From contig NC_134830.1 of NCBI RefSeq assembly GCF_004210375.1, positions 68,488,326-68,552,325 on the forward strand: DNA of 64,000 nt, written 5' to 3'. The stretch's first letter is position 1. Every line of letters starts with the position of its first letter. The DNA comes from Tachypleus tridentatus (lineage: Eukaryota; Arthropoda; Merostomata; Xiphosura; Limulidae). The notes under the pieces are model-generated. The model did no database searches. It saw nothing but the letters and a program-made list of their open reading frames with translations, and was not told the DNA's origin. Shown here one piece after another: positions 25,801-35,527 of the stretch. The translations under genes were made by a program, and so were the position numbers.

Positions 25801-28800
25801 ATACCATCATTGTTTGCAGTAACATGTCTACATGATTTGACTTTTATTACTAGTTAGGATTTCTCATTTTGTTGAACTTGTTATCTAGTTTTATCTCTAA
25901 ACAAAACATAATTGTTTCTGCTAAGAACTCCAGTTTCTATGTAAAAAATATCTTACAATTTTATATTGTATCTAGAACTGGTGGTCGTGTCCACCAAATG
26001 GTGTGGGATGCTACAGGGGAGAGGTTGGCTGTATCATTTGTGGGTAAGAAATTATGAATAAATTTGTCTGATAAAAAAACTAAGTTTTAAAAGGAGTTAA
26101 AATAACTTTTAAAGCATTTGAGTTAATGCAAAAACTTTGACTACAAATGCATATTAAAAGAAATGACACATTTTGCTAGTGTGGTACATTACAAGACAAC
26201 ACTTCTTCCTTCAATTTCTTTAAAAAATATATTTTGAATATATCATGCTAAAATACCTTGTAAATAGAATTGTCATGTGGGACAACTTAAAAATATTTTT
26301 TCCCTGGTGACTTAACATAAAGTTTATGAACTTAAAACATTAATACCTGGGGTTTGATTCCCCAAAGTAAGCAGAATTTGTATACCTTGTTGCATGGGTT
26401 TACATTAAAAAAAAAAAAAAATACCATACTTAGTGCTAACATCATAATCACATTGAAGTATTCTTGGATATCGCCATAAATTATCTGTTTTTCTGTAAAA
26501 GAATATGAAATGAAATGCAATTCAATAAAAAAAATTTTAAAAGACAACATTATGACTAAGTTATTATGGTAATAGGCAAATACTGCATTAAACTTTATAT
26601 GTTTGGTATAAGATGTGGTTGTTGATTTTCAAAGTTTCTGCATCAAAGTCCTGTAAATACAGGAATTGTGTCAATCAGGATAACTAAAAAAGTGTTTTGT
26701 GAAAGAAAATTACCAGGACATAACATAAATGCATACTATATATATGCTGTTATGCAGCACTAATGTAACCATTGACTTAAACCTGGTTTTTATGTACTCA
26801 GCAAAATGTGAACATAGTGTAATGATGGTGTGTGCTGTCCTACTTTGTTAACAGAAGTTTCGTAATAGATTGGCCTTTATATATTTAAAACCAATACAAA
26901 TAGATTTTATTTATTTTGCTCTAGTGCTTTTATGGAAGCCACTTCTGTAATTCATTTAGAAATTGGGTACAGCTGTTTCAAAAAGACAAATCCAAATCAC
27001 TATGCTCTTGTGAAGTCACCATGATGCACCTTTATTTTTAAGTTAGCAGGATTTTCTGTAAAGTAATGGCTTCAACAGATAAAGAAGCTGAGGACTTTAT
27101 GCAGCTTAAAAAATACTAAATTATGATATAGTTAAATTATTTGAAAGCATTCAATCAAAAAAGGTTTCTGACAATAATTACTAAATGTTTAAATATTAAC
27201 TAGAAAGAGAGGGAGCTCTGATAAATGGATTGATAAAAAAAGAAAATAACACAAACTTTCAGATGATATATTCATGATTTTTGTTAGCTTTGCAAGTCTG
27301 AAAATAAAAAAAAATTTAGCCAGCTAGACTTTGTAGTTTTGTCATACATCAGAAGTAGAAAACTTACTCTATTAGTAGCATTTAAGATAAAAATAATCAT
27401 CAAATGTACACGTAAGTCACAGAATTGTAGATTTGCTTCATGTATTGACAAGTTTTTACTTAAACATCAGGGAGTTTGAATATTTCAATTCCCAAAATAG
27501 AAATTACAACTGGGAGGAAAGGGCAAAAAATTGAAATTTAGGTTAGAAATTTAGTTTCACTTTTCTTACAGATCATTTGTCTGAAACAAATAATAGTAAT
27601 ATATATATACACACACACACATCAAAGTAGGGCTCTAAATTACAACATTTAATTATAGTTTATTTTATAGGTGATTTGCAGAGTAAAGGTACACAGAACT
27701 TTTAAAAACTTAATGTCATTTAACTTCATAAAAGTAATGGCAGTAAAAGAAGTTACTGGGCTAGAAAATATTTTTTTATTTTATCATTTTCTTCTAACAG
27801 TACAAACAAAAGGTTTAGGTTTTGCAATAATAAATAAAATATTATATATTTTTTCCTTAATTTTATTGTAATGGAAAATGTTGAATTTTTTTTCTTTTCA
27901 AGATAATCCTGAACTAATTGCTGTTTTTAGGACTCGTATCAAACCTTTATTGGAGCTAAGCCCTTGGTAAGTACACCAAGAATCATAGCTGGGGGTAATT
28001 GATTGAGATATACTGTAGTAAAGCAGGTTTTATACATATTGTATGTTATAGTTTTTAACCCTTTTACTGTGGCTGCCTTAAACCCATACACTGTACACAG
28101 CACACTTGCATTCAATTGTCAGAGGCACACTGTATCCTACATGGCAAATCAGCAGTCAATGGGTTAATTGGATGATGAATGATGTGAGACATTTTTTGGT
28201 GTGTTTTTTTGCAAAGCATTTGTCATTAAACTTGTAAGAGCTGAGAGTTGTGTGATTCTGAGGAAAATAATATGGGTCATTAACTGGGACTTGATTTACA
28301 GACATGACAGAACTGTTACTATCATATTACTGGATAATTTATATGTAAGTATTTCAAGTCTAGAACGTTTTGTCAGCATTTAAAATTAACAAAGTGAAGG
28401 AGCACAATTCCTCCTTATGAGCCAATGCAAGTTTTCAATTTACCATAATCTAGCTTAAATTAACCATATTTCTTCACTTGTAAGCTGTATTAACTGCATA
28501 TAATGTTTTAAGAAGTCTAAAATAACTACACTGTAAGAAAAAGTTAAATTGAATGCAATGTAATATGTTAGCTTATTTAAAAAAAAACCCTTATAATCCA
28601 TTTTATGTATAAAAATTCTGTAAGAACGTAAATAATTATACAGATTTTCATGAGGTGTGTATTTATAAAGTAGCAGTATTCAACCTGTTCTTGTATAAAT
28701 ATTTATCGGTGTGGTCTGTTCATGTATTATTCAATGTTAGCAAATTTTTGTCTTGTGAGAATTAGAAAAACTAGTGAGTTAGCTATCTCAATGAATATTT

Positions 28801-29676
28801 TGAATAAAATTAATATTTAAAATGAGTATATTTACTGCTATATCTGTGTAGTTTTGGAATGCTAAGTAAATTGTAAACATACTAAAGTAATCTCCATACT
28901 GTTTATTTAAACACTTTGTATTTTAAGTATGAGTTATTCTTATTACATCTAATCTTCTATTGTTTGAAGTTAGGTATTTTATACACAATATTTGCTTTAG
29001 AAAATGAAATTTAAACAGATATTTTCTTTGCTGTTTTTAGTGGATTTATCCGATCTCCAGGGAGAGAAGTTCCTCAACTTCTCTGCTTCCATGACAGCTT
29101 TGAAAGAGGTGCCTTGTTAACTGTGGTAATAATTTTATTGATTTGATATTAACTTCTCCAAGAGACGAAGTCCAAGTTGATCAAAATAAATCTCAAATTA
29201 CTACTTTATAATTGGGTTCCACATGAGGTGCCAGAACAAAAAAAGCTGAACCACATCAAACCTGTTATGAAGTATTTTGTATGCTGCTTAAATTGATTGT
29301 TTTTTGAAGAAAGTGTAAAATATATTAGGATGTACTCTACTGGATACTAAACATTTGTAATTCAGTTGCCTTATACCCAAAGTTGAAGAAACAATGTCAA
29401 ACTCACTCTGAAAAATGGCTTCATTCAGACTATTCTAATATAATGTGCTAACAACTTGTGTTTATATACATATCTACCAATTTTTAAAAGGATGTTTTTC
29501 ACTTGTAGTGCTGGAGTAGTGGAAAAATAAGCAACATTCCACTGTTGTTTGTACCAGTGAAAGCAGCAGCAACAAATGGATTTTCATCTTTTCTTCATTC
29601 AACCCCTTTATACCATAGGGGAATAGGGGAGGTGCCTCGTTCACCTTTTCTGTTTTCAAGTCCTGGTTCTTTGTAA
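4732..29676 (+). CDS. AAAS: Aladin, WD-repeat nucleoporin (14 coding exons; frameshift in exon 1)
   Basis: Spliced gene for aladin, a WD-repeat beta-propeller protein of the nuclear pore complex. In animals it is anchored by the transmembrane nucleoporin NDC1, and loss in humans causes triple A syndrome (family knowledge). Coding exons: 4732-4849, 6111-6235, 9138-9199, 10387-10478, 11339-11385, 11634-11792, 16395-16478, 18116-18236, 18821-18945, 24626-24871, 25976-26043, 27903-27966, 29041-29125, 29509-29676. Phases join at every junction and the total (1564 nt) lacks 2 nt for an open frame of about 521 aa (human 546). Collinear matches to human aladin run from the N-terminal FPxPPRxGQ segment through the WD core ([39 protein letters not shown]) to the C-terminal GKI(S/A)xIPL segment. 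A 2-nt loss near 4783-4787 breaks the frame. Intron 1 uses a GC donor; the other introns are GT-AG. Identity is very sure; whether the allele works is not. Confidence 0.95.
5021..5096. repeat. Long imperfect hairpin
   Basis: TCTCAGGATGGCTGGTA on the left pairs with TACCAGCCATCCTGAGAGA on the right. The inner arms ACACTTTTACTAAAA and TTATTAAAAGTGTTA also pair, with a 9-nt bulge. In aladin intron 1; probably the remnant of an inverted-repeat element. Confidence 0.75.
6111..6235 (+). CDS. AAAS: AAAS coding exon 2
   Basis: Acceptor TTTATTTTAG, donor GTAAGA. Reads [17 protein letters not shown]... to ...[18 protein letters not shown], matching the human segment around AFIHHREQVWKRCINIW. Starts in phase 0 and ends with two bases of the Trp codon. 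An in-frame ATG at 6192 is the first possible downstream start if the exon 1 frameshift is real. Confidence 0.92.
6284..7860 (+). mobile_element. Dead Tc3-like (Tc1/mariner, DD34E) transposon with long inverted repeats
   Basis: Complete element in aladin intron 2, flanked by TA at 6282-6283 and 7861-7862. Terminal inverted repeats of about 220 bp (6284-6507 and 7643-7860) carry two related sites each, an outer GCTGGTCAAAATCTTGAGG and an inner AGCTGGTCAAAAGTTTAAG. That is an IR/DR layout. The transposase spans about 6656-7605: an N-terminal helix-turn-helix ([12 protein letters not shown]), FSDEKKFNL with the first catalytic Asp, QQDNAAIHN with the second, and NPIEYVWG with the Glu 34 residues later. 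Stops at 6911, near 7132 and near 7334, and a frameshift at about 7401, kill it. Confidence 0.88.
6656..7605 (+). pseudogene. Tc3-like transposase pseudogene
   Basis: Broken transposase inside the Tc3-like element. The first 85 codons are open from ATG at 6656, covering the DNA-binding paired-type domain. The catalytic core is then interrupted by stop codons and by loss of one base between SPN and LNPIEY. Family: Tc1/mariner, DD34E spacing counted directly from the QDN Asp to the IEY Glu. Confidence 0.85.
8204..8272 (+). repeat. Fragment of the LINE 5' region
   Basis: About 70 nt (GTGTGGATTCCTGTACATGG and on through ACCTCCCAG) nearly identical to 12041-12110 at the 5' end of the LINE in intron 6. 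The flanking 8090-8890 is richer in G+C than the intron around it and may be older LINE sequence. Confidence 0.6.
9138..9199 (+). CDS. AAAS: AAAS coding exon 3
   Basis: Acceptor TTTTTTTATAG, donor GTTAGT. Completes Trp, then [20 protein letters not shown], matching human RDVGLFGVLNEIANSEEEV. Ends with one T that joins TA of exon 4 to give Leu. Confidence 0.9.
9981..10045 (+). repeat. tRNA-like SINE head, old
   Basis: TTTACTCAGTGACAGAGCATG resembles an A box and TGTGTTCAAGTCCTAACC a B box, at tRNA-like spacing. In aladin intron 3. Not a functional tRNA: no paired acceptor stem is seen. Confidence 0.4.
10387..10478 (+). CDS. AAAS: AAAS coding exon 4
   Basis: Acceptor TTCTTTTTAG, donor GTAAGT. 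Reads [18 protein letters not shown] then [12 protein letters not shown]; the last part matches human SSLHGSLFPHLSL. Ends in phase 0. Confidence 0.9.
10637..10915 (+). repeat. Degenerate minisatellite, unit about 50-55 bp
   Basis: Loosely repeated units around GAAATGATGTAATATTTGTC and GTCTTGTGGTTTGAAATGG, about five or six copies, in aladin intron 4. Copies are strongly diverged. Confidence 0.5.
11339..11385 (+). CDS. AAAS: AAAS coding exon 5
   Basis: Acceptor GTTCTTATAG, donor GTAAGT. Reads [16 protein letters not shown], the counterpart of human LRSEDLIAEFAQVTNW. Ends with two bases of Trp. Confidence 0.88.
11634..11792 (+). CDS. AAAS: AAAS coding exon 6 (first WD repeat)
   Basis: Acceptor TTATTTTTAG, donor GTGAGT. 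Reads [29 protein letters not shown], then [16 protein letters not shown]. This is the best conserved aladin segment (human [36 protein letters not shown]) and starts the beta-propeller. Confidence 0.96.
12488..13690 (+). pseudogene. LINE ORF1 (gag-like, zinc knuckle) pseudogene
   Basis: Nucleic-acid-binding ORF1 of the LINE. Begins [15 protein letters not shown]. The middle reads [18 protein letters not shown] then RPYIPNPL, typical of arthropod gag proteins of this type. Degenerate Cys/His knuckles ([20 protein letters not shown] and following) come after. Several in-frame stops (for example after RPYIPNPL) make it non-functional. Confidence 0.75.
13747..15812 (+). pseudogene. LINE ORF2 (EN-RT-RNase H) pseudogene, internally deleted
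   Basis: The endonuclease N-terminus is kept ([28 protein letters not shown]). The reading jumps from the PFFILGD motif of the endonuclease into [20 protein letters not shown] of the RT, so the endonuclease catalytic core and the RT palm with its YADD box are missing. The RNase H keeps its DGS, the Glu of AELYA and the Asp of TDSL. Premature stops are present at several points. Confidence 0.8.
16395..16478 (+). CDS. AAAS: AAAS coding exon 7
   Basis: Acceptor TGTCTTAG, donor GTATCT. Reads [18 protein letters not shown] then [10 protein letters not shown], matching human [28 protein letters not shown]. Confidence 0.95.
18116..18236 (+). CDS. AAAS: AAAS coding exon 8
   Basis: Acceptor GGTTTCTGTAG, donor GTAGGG. 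Reads [20 protein letters not shown] then [20 protein letters not shown], matching human [24 protein letters not shown]. Ends in phase 0. Confidence 0.94.
18821..18945 (+). CDS. AAAS: AAAS coding exon 9
   Basis: Acceptor TCTCTTTAAAAG, donor GTATCA. Reads [20 protein letters not shown] then [20 protein letters not shown], matching human [29 protein letters not shown]. Confidence 0.94.
18946..24625 (+). other. AAAS intron 9 (5.7 kb), largely featureless
   Basis: AT-rich. Apart from a tRNA-like fragment near 20 kb and scattered TTAACCTTTTCCCTG-like ends (about 21.17 and 21.34 kb) that resemble the MITE-like termini, I see nothing in it. Confidence 0.5.
19987..20050 (+). repeat. tRNA-like SINE head, old
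   Basis: GCAGTCTCATGGTGAGCTTG and GTGGTTCAACTTCTG have the spacing of A and B boxes. In aladin intron 9. No intact cloverleaf. Confidence 0.35.
24626..24871 (+). CDS. AAAS: AAAS coding exon 10
   Basis: The largest exon, after a 5.7 kb intron. Acceptor CATAAATAG, donor GTAACA. Reads [43 protein letters not shown], then [15 protein letters not shown]. Human counterpart: [49 protein letters not shown]. Confidence 0.96.
24983..25062 (+). mobile_element. MITE-like element with TTAA-type inverted ends (80 bp)
   Basis: Begins TTAACTCTTTCACTGTGG and ends CCACAATGAATGGATTAA, an imperfect inverted repeat. The ends resemble those of the 28055-28167 element. Lies in aladin intron 10. Confidence 0.5.
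25976..26043 (+). CDS. AAAS: AAAS coding exon 11
   Basis: Acceptor GTATCTAG, donor GTAAGA. Reads [20 protein letters not shown] then FV, matching human [20 protein letters not shown]. Ends with the first base of an Asp codon. Confidence 0.93.
26320..26405 (+). mobile_element. SINE-2-like fragment, old
   Basis: B-box-like GGGGTTTGATTCCCCAAAGT followed by AAGCAGAATTTGTATACCTTG matches the SINE-2 family loosely. Lies in aladin intron 11. Confidence 0.4.
27903..27966 (+). CDS. AAAS: AAAS coding exon 12
   Basis: Acceptor TTTCTTTTCAAG, donor GTAAGT. Reads [20 protein letters not shown] then P, matching human [20 protein letters not shown]. Confidence 0.92.
28055..28167 (+). mobile_element. MITE-like element with TTAA-type inverted ends (113 bp)
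   Basis: Begins TTAACCCTTTTACTGTGGC and ends GCAGTCAATGGGTTAA, an imperfect inverted repeat. Lies in aladin intron 12. No coding capacity. Confidence 0.5.
29041..29125 (+). CDS. AAAS: AAAS coding exon 13
   Basis: Acceptor TTTGCTGTTTTTAG, donor GTAATA. Reads [20 protein letters not shown] then ERGALLTV, matching human [28 protein letters not shown]. Confidence 0.93.
29509..29676 (+). CDS. AAAS: AAAS last coding exon and stop
   Basis: Acceptor TTTTTCACTTGTAG. Reads [20 protein letters not shown], later [11 protein letters not shown], then TAA at 29674-29676. Human counterpart [20 protein letters not shown]. The tail is shorter than the human one, which runs on with Pro-rich sequence. Confidence 0.94.
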   Translation, partial: CWSSGKISNIPLLFVPVKAAATNGFSSFLHSTPLYHRGIGEVPRSPFLFSSPGSL

Positions 29677-31712
29677 GAAAGGTATGCTTGATACTTGATA
29701 AAATATGAAGTACTTCATTTTGTAGTTTAATCCTGTGTGTTTAATAGCCATGTATAAAAGCTTGATGGTAATACTCTCAATCTCCAACACAAAAGATATA
29801 TAAATTTCAGTATGTTTATTATTTTCCCAACCTTAATTGAATTTTGGGTCCAAAATTTGTGATTCTACAAACAAATGAGTTTGGTATCTGGAGAAAGAAT
29901 TAAGAGATAAGATAAAGAAATTAAGTGAAAAATAAAAAAGTAACCAAACTGCTAATTCTATTGTTAATTTTTATTATACTTTTCCTGATTTCAGTCATAT
30001 ATTAAACCCCACTACATCAAAATAGGCCTGAATTGCTACCCTAATTATAAACATTTTTTAGAGAAACATGTTCTCAAACTTGTAGTTCTCATCTTCTATT
30101 GGCAAACACACTTTTCACAGGCTTGATTCACTCCCATAACCATGCTTCACTCTATGATGTGTATGTTTTATATTACTAAGGTTGTGCAGAAGTGACTTCT
30201 AAAATGCAGTATGGCTCATATTATTTTTCTACTTGCTAAATTTAAATATATTTTGTTAGACTTAAGTGTGACAAAAATTTAAATAGCAATTAATATATAT
30301 ATTTTTCTTACTAGCTTTTTGTATGTTTTGTTTTTAATCCTAATGCATAGGACATAAATGATTTTGTTACAGATTTGTGTGACTACATTTAATATAAAGT
30401 TTTAAGTTGTTGTTTTTTTATAAATAAAGGTGGATTTATCCATTTTTAACTGTGGAAGTATGTAGATATTGATTCAGTATTTTACTTAACTATAAATACA
30501 AAACTATTTTAAGTGGAATATTTACTGTTTTCATTGCATCCCTTTTTTTTTATGCACAGTAAAGTTGTACAAAAATATATACCTGTCATGTTCTTTTTGT
30601 AGATTAGAAGTTTACAAGGTTCTGCAAAGTGTTTTGGATATGGTTAGGGCCAGGCTTTAATATGGCATTAAATGTAAACTGGGTTGAGAAGCTGTATTTT
30701 TTCAGTGTTGTTGAACTTGTACACTTTTGTGAATATAAGTGTTTTTCTTCTCTTTATTAATATAAATAGCATTTGATCTGCTTAAAATATGCTAGAAACT
30801 CTCCACTTAAATTCTGACAAGATAACTTGCACTTAACATTGTATTTTTTTACACTGGAATACAAGCTAAAAAGGTTTTAAAAATTTAGTGATGCACAAAA
30901 CTTAACTATATATATTTATGTAAACAGTGCTGGTTTCTAAATAATACAACCAATTAGACATATTACTATAGCTGGTATACATTAATATATGTAAAAAATG
31001 CATTATGAAAAAAATTATGCTACTGTCATTAAGAAGTATAAGTATTCATCCTTTGATCAGTATTTATACAGTTGTCTCCCGTGGTACACAATATCCAGTA
31101 AGCTTATTCTGAAGATGTCTTTTACTTGTTACCAGACTTTTTCATGTGCATGAATGAAACATTCATATTTGTCACATATGTTGGATGGCTTGTAAAGAAT
31201 ATTTGTCTAATTTTGATAATTTGTCAGCCTGGAAAGAAGGTTCAAGCTTCACCAACTTTCGGGTCCGTATAATACATACTTGTTTCTACTAATAGCCAAA
31301 TAATATTTATGGATGTGAACTAAAATTGATCAAGCACTCTTTATTTAACGTAACAAGGAATGAAAAAAATGCTTGCATGATTTTTAAGATTAATGAGAAC
31401 TTTTTATAATTTAAAATGAAGTGGAGAACTTTGTTTAATACCCTTATTTTACATTTTTTTCTAATTAGAACTGCTAAGTGTTAAACAAGAAACTACATTT
31501 TAAGTTGTTTAATTTCATAATGATTGAGTGTGATGCAAATATCATGATTTTTCTGTTGTAATTTATATGAAGTTTTCGTAATATTGGATACATCAGTTAC
31601 AAACATGAATTCATTATCTTCATTTCTGTGCTAAATAAGTTTGAATAATGTTAGATATATCAATTTGTAAACCTGTGTGTGCTGTTTTTGTTTCATATAT
31701 TTGTTTAATAAA
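29677..31712 (+). other. Probable AAAS 3' UTR with candidate poly(A) signals
   Basis: AT-rich sequence with no convincing coding potential after the aladin stop. AATAAA hexamers lie at about 30423 and at 31707-31712; the second is followed by a T/GT-rich stretch typical of a downstream element. Which one is used cannot be seen from DNA alone. Confidence 0.4.
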
Positions 31713-32224
31713 ATGTGATGTTTTCTTTGTTTGCATATGTTGAAATGTAATTTGTGGATGCATTTGGTAAATTCAGCCTACTTCAAATTAATTTAGAATT
31801 TAATGTATTGGTTTTTAGTAAATATGAGAGTACTAGTTACCTGTGCTATCAACTATTGTTATTTCATGAAATTTGTAAGACAGGTTTTATTATTAAAGAA
31901 ATTAAAAACCTATAATAGGCTTTCTAGGCCTCTTTTGTTCTTATATGAAAGTATTTTCATTAAAATAATAAAAAGAAACATATGAAGTATTTGAAATAAT
32001 TATGGTCTCCCTGTCATACTTGAATTACCAAAATACTTGATTGTTTTCGGTATTCTATTTTCACTTGCATACATGATAAATTTGGCCCTTGTCTATGATG
32101 AAAGTATGCTTTGTTTATTACTGTATTCCTTTGTGATGTTGCATAAACTGCAGATAATCATTTACTTACAGTCTTCCTAACACTTATCAAATTAATTTCT
32201 AAGCAGTAAGGCCTTTTGCTTTTG

Positions 32225-32410
32225 GCAAAAGCAGCCCAGTAGTTAGCATGCCGAAATGTAATTCCATGGTTCGGGGACTCATCATTGATCCCCCAATTGG
32301 CTAGGGGTTGCGTTTGCTAACCGCCTTTCGTCTAGTCTTTCATTTCAAAACTAAAGGCAACTAGCGTAGATAGCCTTGGAATAACTGTGCACAAATTAAA
32401 CAAAACCACA
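32225..32410 (+). mobile_element. SINE-1-related copy, diverged
   Basis: Head-like GCAGCCCAGTAGTTAGCATG and tail block CAACTAGCGTAGATAGC...AAACAAAACC match the family only loosely; the middle is rearranged. Confidence 0.45.
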
Positions 32411-32921
32411 ACTTTTTCATTTTAAAATAAAGTTGGTGTTACGATAAAATTATTTCACTGCATATCCACAGTAAATTATGAATAACTGTGTGACAATGTT
32501 GGTCTGCTTGCCCAAACTAAATGATAGCTTTCAACCTTCTCAAAAGGGTGTACATTCATCCACTGTTTTAATGTGTCAAAACCATAAATATAGTATTTTA
32601 TTGCCCTTTTATAGAGTGGAATACTCCAAATCTGAAACGTTTTCTCCAGACACTAAGTGAGTTCGTTTGTTGTATACGGATCTGGGGTATTTTTGTGATA
32701 CAGCTAACCTGGATTTATTTGTATTTATGTGACTGGTTGAAAGTGTTGTGTTTTGGATAGAATAGATGCTCGATAAAATTCGAGAACATGCTGTACTTTA
32801 GGAAGCTTGTTTATTTTAGGTTATGATGTTTATTGATTTTCGTTAATCAGATATTTGTTTTTGTGTGCGAAACAATTTAGACGAAGTCTTAATTGGACAG
32901 AGATAGAAATGACATAACAGA

Positions 32922-33050
32922 TAAGACCACCAGTGGCACAGCAGAATGTCTGAAGACATACGACGCCAGAAGCCGGGTTTCGATACCCTTGGTGGGCAGA
33001 GCATAGGTAGCCCATTGTATAGCTTTATGCTTAATTATGAACAAAACAAA
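32922..33050 (+). mobile_element. SINE-2, tRNA-derived
   Basis: A second short tRNA-derived family of about 120 bp: CCAGTGGCACAGCAGAATG head, GGGTTTCGATACCC B box, GGTGGGCAGAGC, TAGCCCATTGTATAGCTTTA, and an AACAAAACAAAA tail. Confidence 0.75.
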
Positions 33051-33876
33051 ATTTATCTTATAAATTAATGTTACGAAGCCTACAATGAATAATTATCTGA
33101 TCTGCCAAAGCAGCGTAATAGATCTTTAATATTTGTGCAGTAAATTATATGAAGTTTAGTAATTGGTAATGAATAACTTACAAACATGTATGGAGATATA
33201 AGATTTATGTAACTAAATGATTCACCAATATCAAGTAGTTTGATATTATTAGTGAAGTATTCTTGAATGAATAAAATACAAGCACTGCTTGATTCAAAAT
33301 TATAATGATGCTATTGCAAGGAGATAGAATTTATTTGAACAGCTATAAATATAAATTGCTTAACGGTTTCGTGTTTAGTTTGTTTGTCTCATGATAGCAC
33401 GAGGATCACATATACCCAATCTATGGATACAGCTAGATTGGTAAAAGACACTAGAGATTAGTACAACTTACATGAATAGTTTTGTTGTTAAAACTGCTTT
33501 ATCTTTAGAACTCCAGCAAGAAAAGCCATTCAGTAATTTGAGTGGAAACATTTAAACTTGATTATAGGCAGTTTTCTGTTAGCTTGCAAAGAGGTTTAGT
33601 CAAGATTGTAATAGTTACAATTCTTGAACAGTTTGGTTAAGTAACGCCAGTGGAAGATAAAAGAACAAGTGTTATCAATAACATCCTTTCAGCCCAGAAT
33701 ACAATCCCGGGATTTGAGAAGCACCGTTTAATGGTGTAAGTAGGCCTTAAGGGGCGATGGGGTAAGAAAAGACAGTCTTCATCCTCCCATTATAACATTT
33801 TCTGTTTTGCAAAGTATTTTCCATCGATTCAAATACACAAAATTTCAAATAGAAAACTTGAAGTTCCTTGAGAGTC

Positions 33877-34150
33877 AGGGCCAACATGGCCAGGTGGTTA
33901 AGGTGCTTGACTCATAACCTGAGTGTTGCAGGTTCGAATCTCCGTCACACCGAACATGCTTCCCCTTTCAACTGTAGGGGCGTCATAATGTGATGGTCAA
34001 GAAGTAATGGTAAAAGAGTAGCCCAAGCGTTGGTGGTGGATGATTCTGGCTAGTTGTCATCCCTATAGTCTTACACTGCTAAATTAGGAACGGTTAGCAC
34101 AGATGGCGTTCGTGTAGATTTGCACGAAATTCAAAACAAACCAAATAAAC
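33877..34150 (+). mobile_element. SINE-1, tRNA-derived
   Basis: Near full length: ATGGCCAGGTGGTTAAGG head, B box GGTTCGAATC, GTCACACCGAACATGC, body with TAAAAGAGTAGCCCAAG and the ACACTGCTAAATTAGGAACG block, then an AAACAAACC tail. Confidence 0.88.
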
Positions 34151-34360
34151 ATACCTACATTTAAAACTGTTCTCCGAACATTGCTGATTAAATGCAGATG
34201 GATAATTAATGTTTATGAATTTAACACTTTTATATGAATAACAGACAACTTCATCTCACTGAAATACTTCTGTAATGAGTTGAAAGAATAGGGTGAAATA
34301 TCTTATTAGAGAAAATTACGTTAGAATCACATATTTACATTTAAGTATGTATATCTATAT

Positions 34361-34630
34361 TTGCCACACATGGCCAGGAAGGTGGTTAGGGGACTTGACT
34401 CATAACCTGAGGGTCGCGGGTTCGAATCTGTCACACCGAATATGCTCACCCTTTCAGCCGTGGGGGCGTTATAACGTTACGGTCAAAACGTAATGGTAAA
34501 AGAGTAGCCTAAGCGTTGACGGTGGATGATTATGACTAGCTGTGTTCTCTCTAGTTTTACACTGCTAAATTATGGCTGGCTAGCGCAGATAGCCCTCGTG
34601 TAGCTTTGCGCAAAATTCAAAGACGAATAA
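34361..34630 (+). mobile_element. SINE-1, tRNA-derived
   Basis: Head CACATGGCCAGGAAGGTGG carries a small insertion in the A box. B box GGTTCGAATC is intact and the body and tail are as in other copies. It lies in tandem orientation about 210 bp after the previous copy. Confidence 0.85.
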
Positions 34631-34951
34631 ACTAGCATCTGTATATACACACATTTGCGTGTGTGTACTCAAATACGCACATTAGCATATATGTAAGGCA
34701 GCTACCCGCATACGCACGCTTGTACTTTTTTACACACAAGGATATGTGAACCAAGTACACGTGTGCTTAAGTTCACAATTTACGTTAATCGTAATTCTTC
34801 CAGAAAACGGCTTTTCTAAGGGTGCCACACTTATCTAGAGTGTTTGTTTTTACAAAATGGTCTTATGCAGAACTGGACAAAACTTTGCTCTCTTTCTCGC
34901 ATACTTGTAAACGTGTTTACAACTGATCTTGTCTCACGTAAATACACACAA

Positions 34952-35070
34952 CAAACTTTTACTTATTTTCTATCCTGAAGCGAAACCTGGCCTGTTTGAA
35001 GTTTATAGACCCAATTATGGTGACAGAAAATGCAAAATTATTAATGTCAAAATTACTGATAGTTGTACAC
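34952..35070 (+). repeat. Duplicated exon-like block, copy 1 (degenerate)
   Basis: Shares about 120 nt with 40218-40340. It reads PEAKPGLFEVYRPNYGDRKC then KIINVKITDSC, but runs into TAG soon after and has no GT donor at the place where copy 2 has one. The homology also covers T-rich sequence upstream of the putative acceptor. Confidence 0.45.
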
Positions 35071-35497
35071 TTATAATATAGGTATGCTCAGTACAGATAT
35101 GTTACTTTCTTATTAATTTGGATCATTTACGTATTTATTCGAAAATGTGTCATTTTTAACGTTCTTTGAGAATTATCTAGTCTTTCTAGTTGAATAGTTT
35201 TTTTTTTCTTTTCATTGAAATACTTTTTGTTTTAATCCCGAAATGTTTTGTCTTTCAAACTTAATACAAAAATGGATTATGATTTTTGAAGAAACACCAG
35301 CCACAGCTACACTTGTACGTTTCACATAAAATGACATCAAATTCTATGCAAAATGAATAACGTAATAGTTCTAGTAATAATCATAAAATGTAATCAAATA
35401 ATTAAATGCATTCTTTAAAACAACAAATGTTGAATGTTTAGATTAACTTGTAGAGTATATTGGTGATTAGGTAGAAATTCGTAAAAAGACCAGAAGA

Positions 35498-35527
35498 ATT
35501 GAGTTAATATATATATATATATATATA
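35498..35527. repeat. (TA)n microsatellite
   Basis: A TA run of about 20-25 nt in AT-rich intergenic DNA. Similar short TA runs lie at 3718-3733 and 40200-40217, the last directly next to exon-like copy 2. Confidence 0.8.

Noticed and set aside
34630-34760. Alternating CA/TG-rich stretch
   Set aside because: Degenerate microsatellite-like DNA with no further structure.
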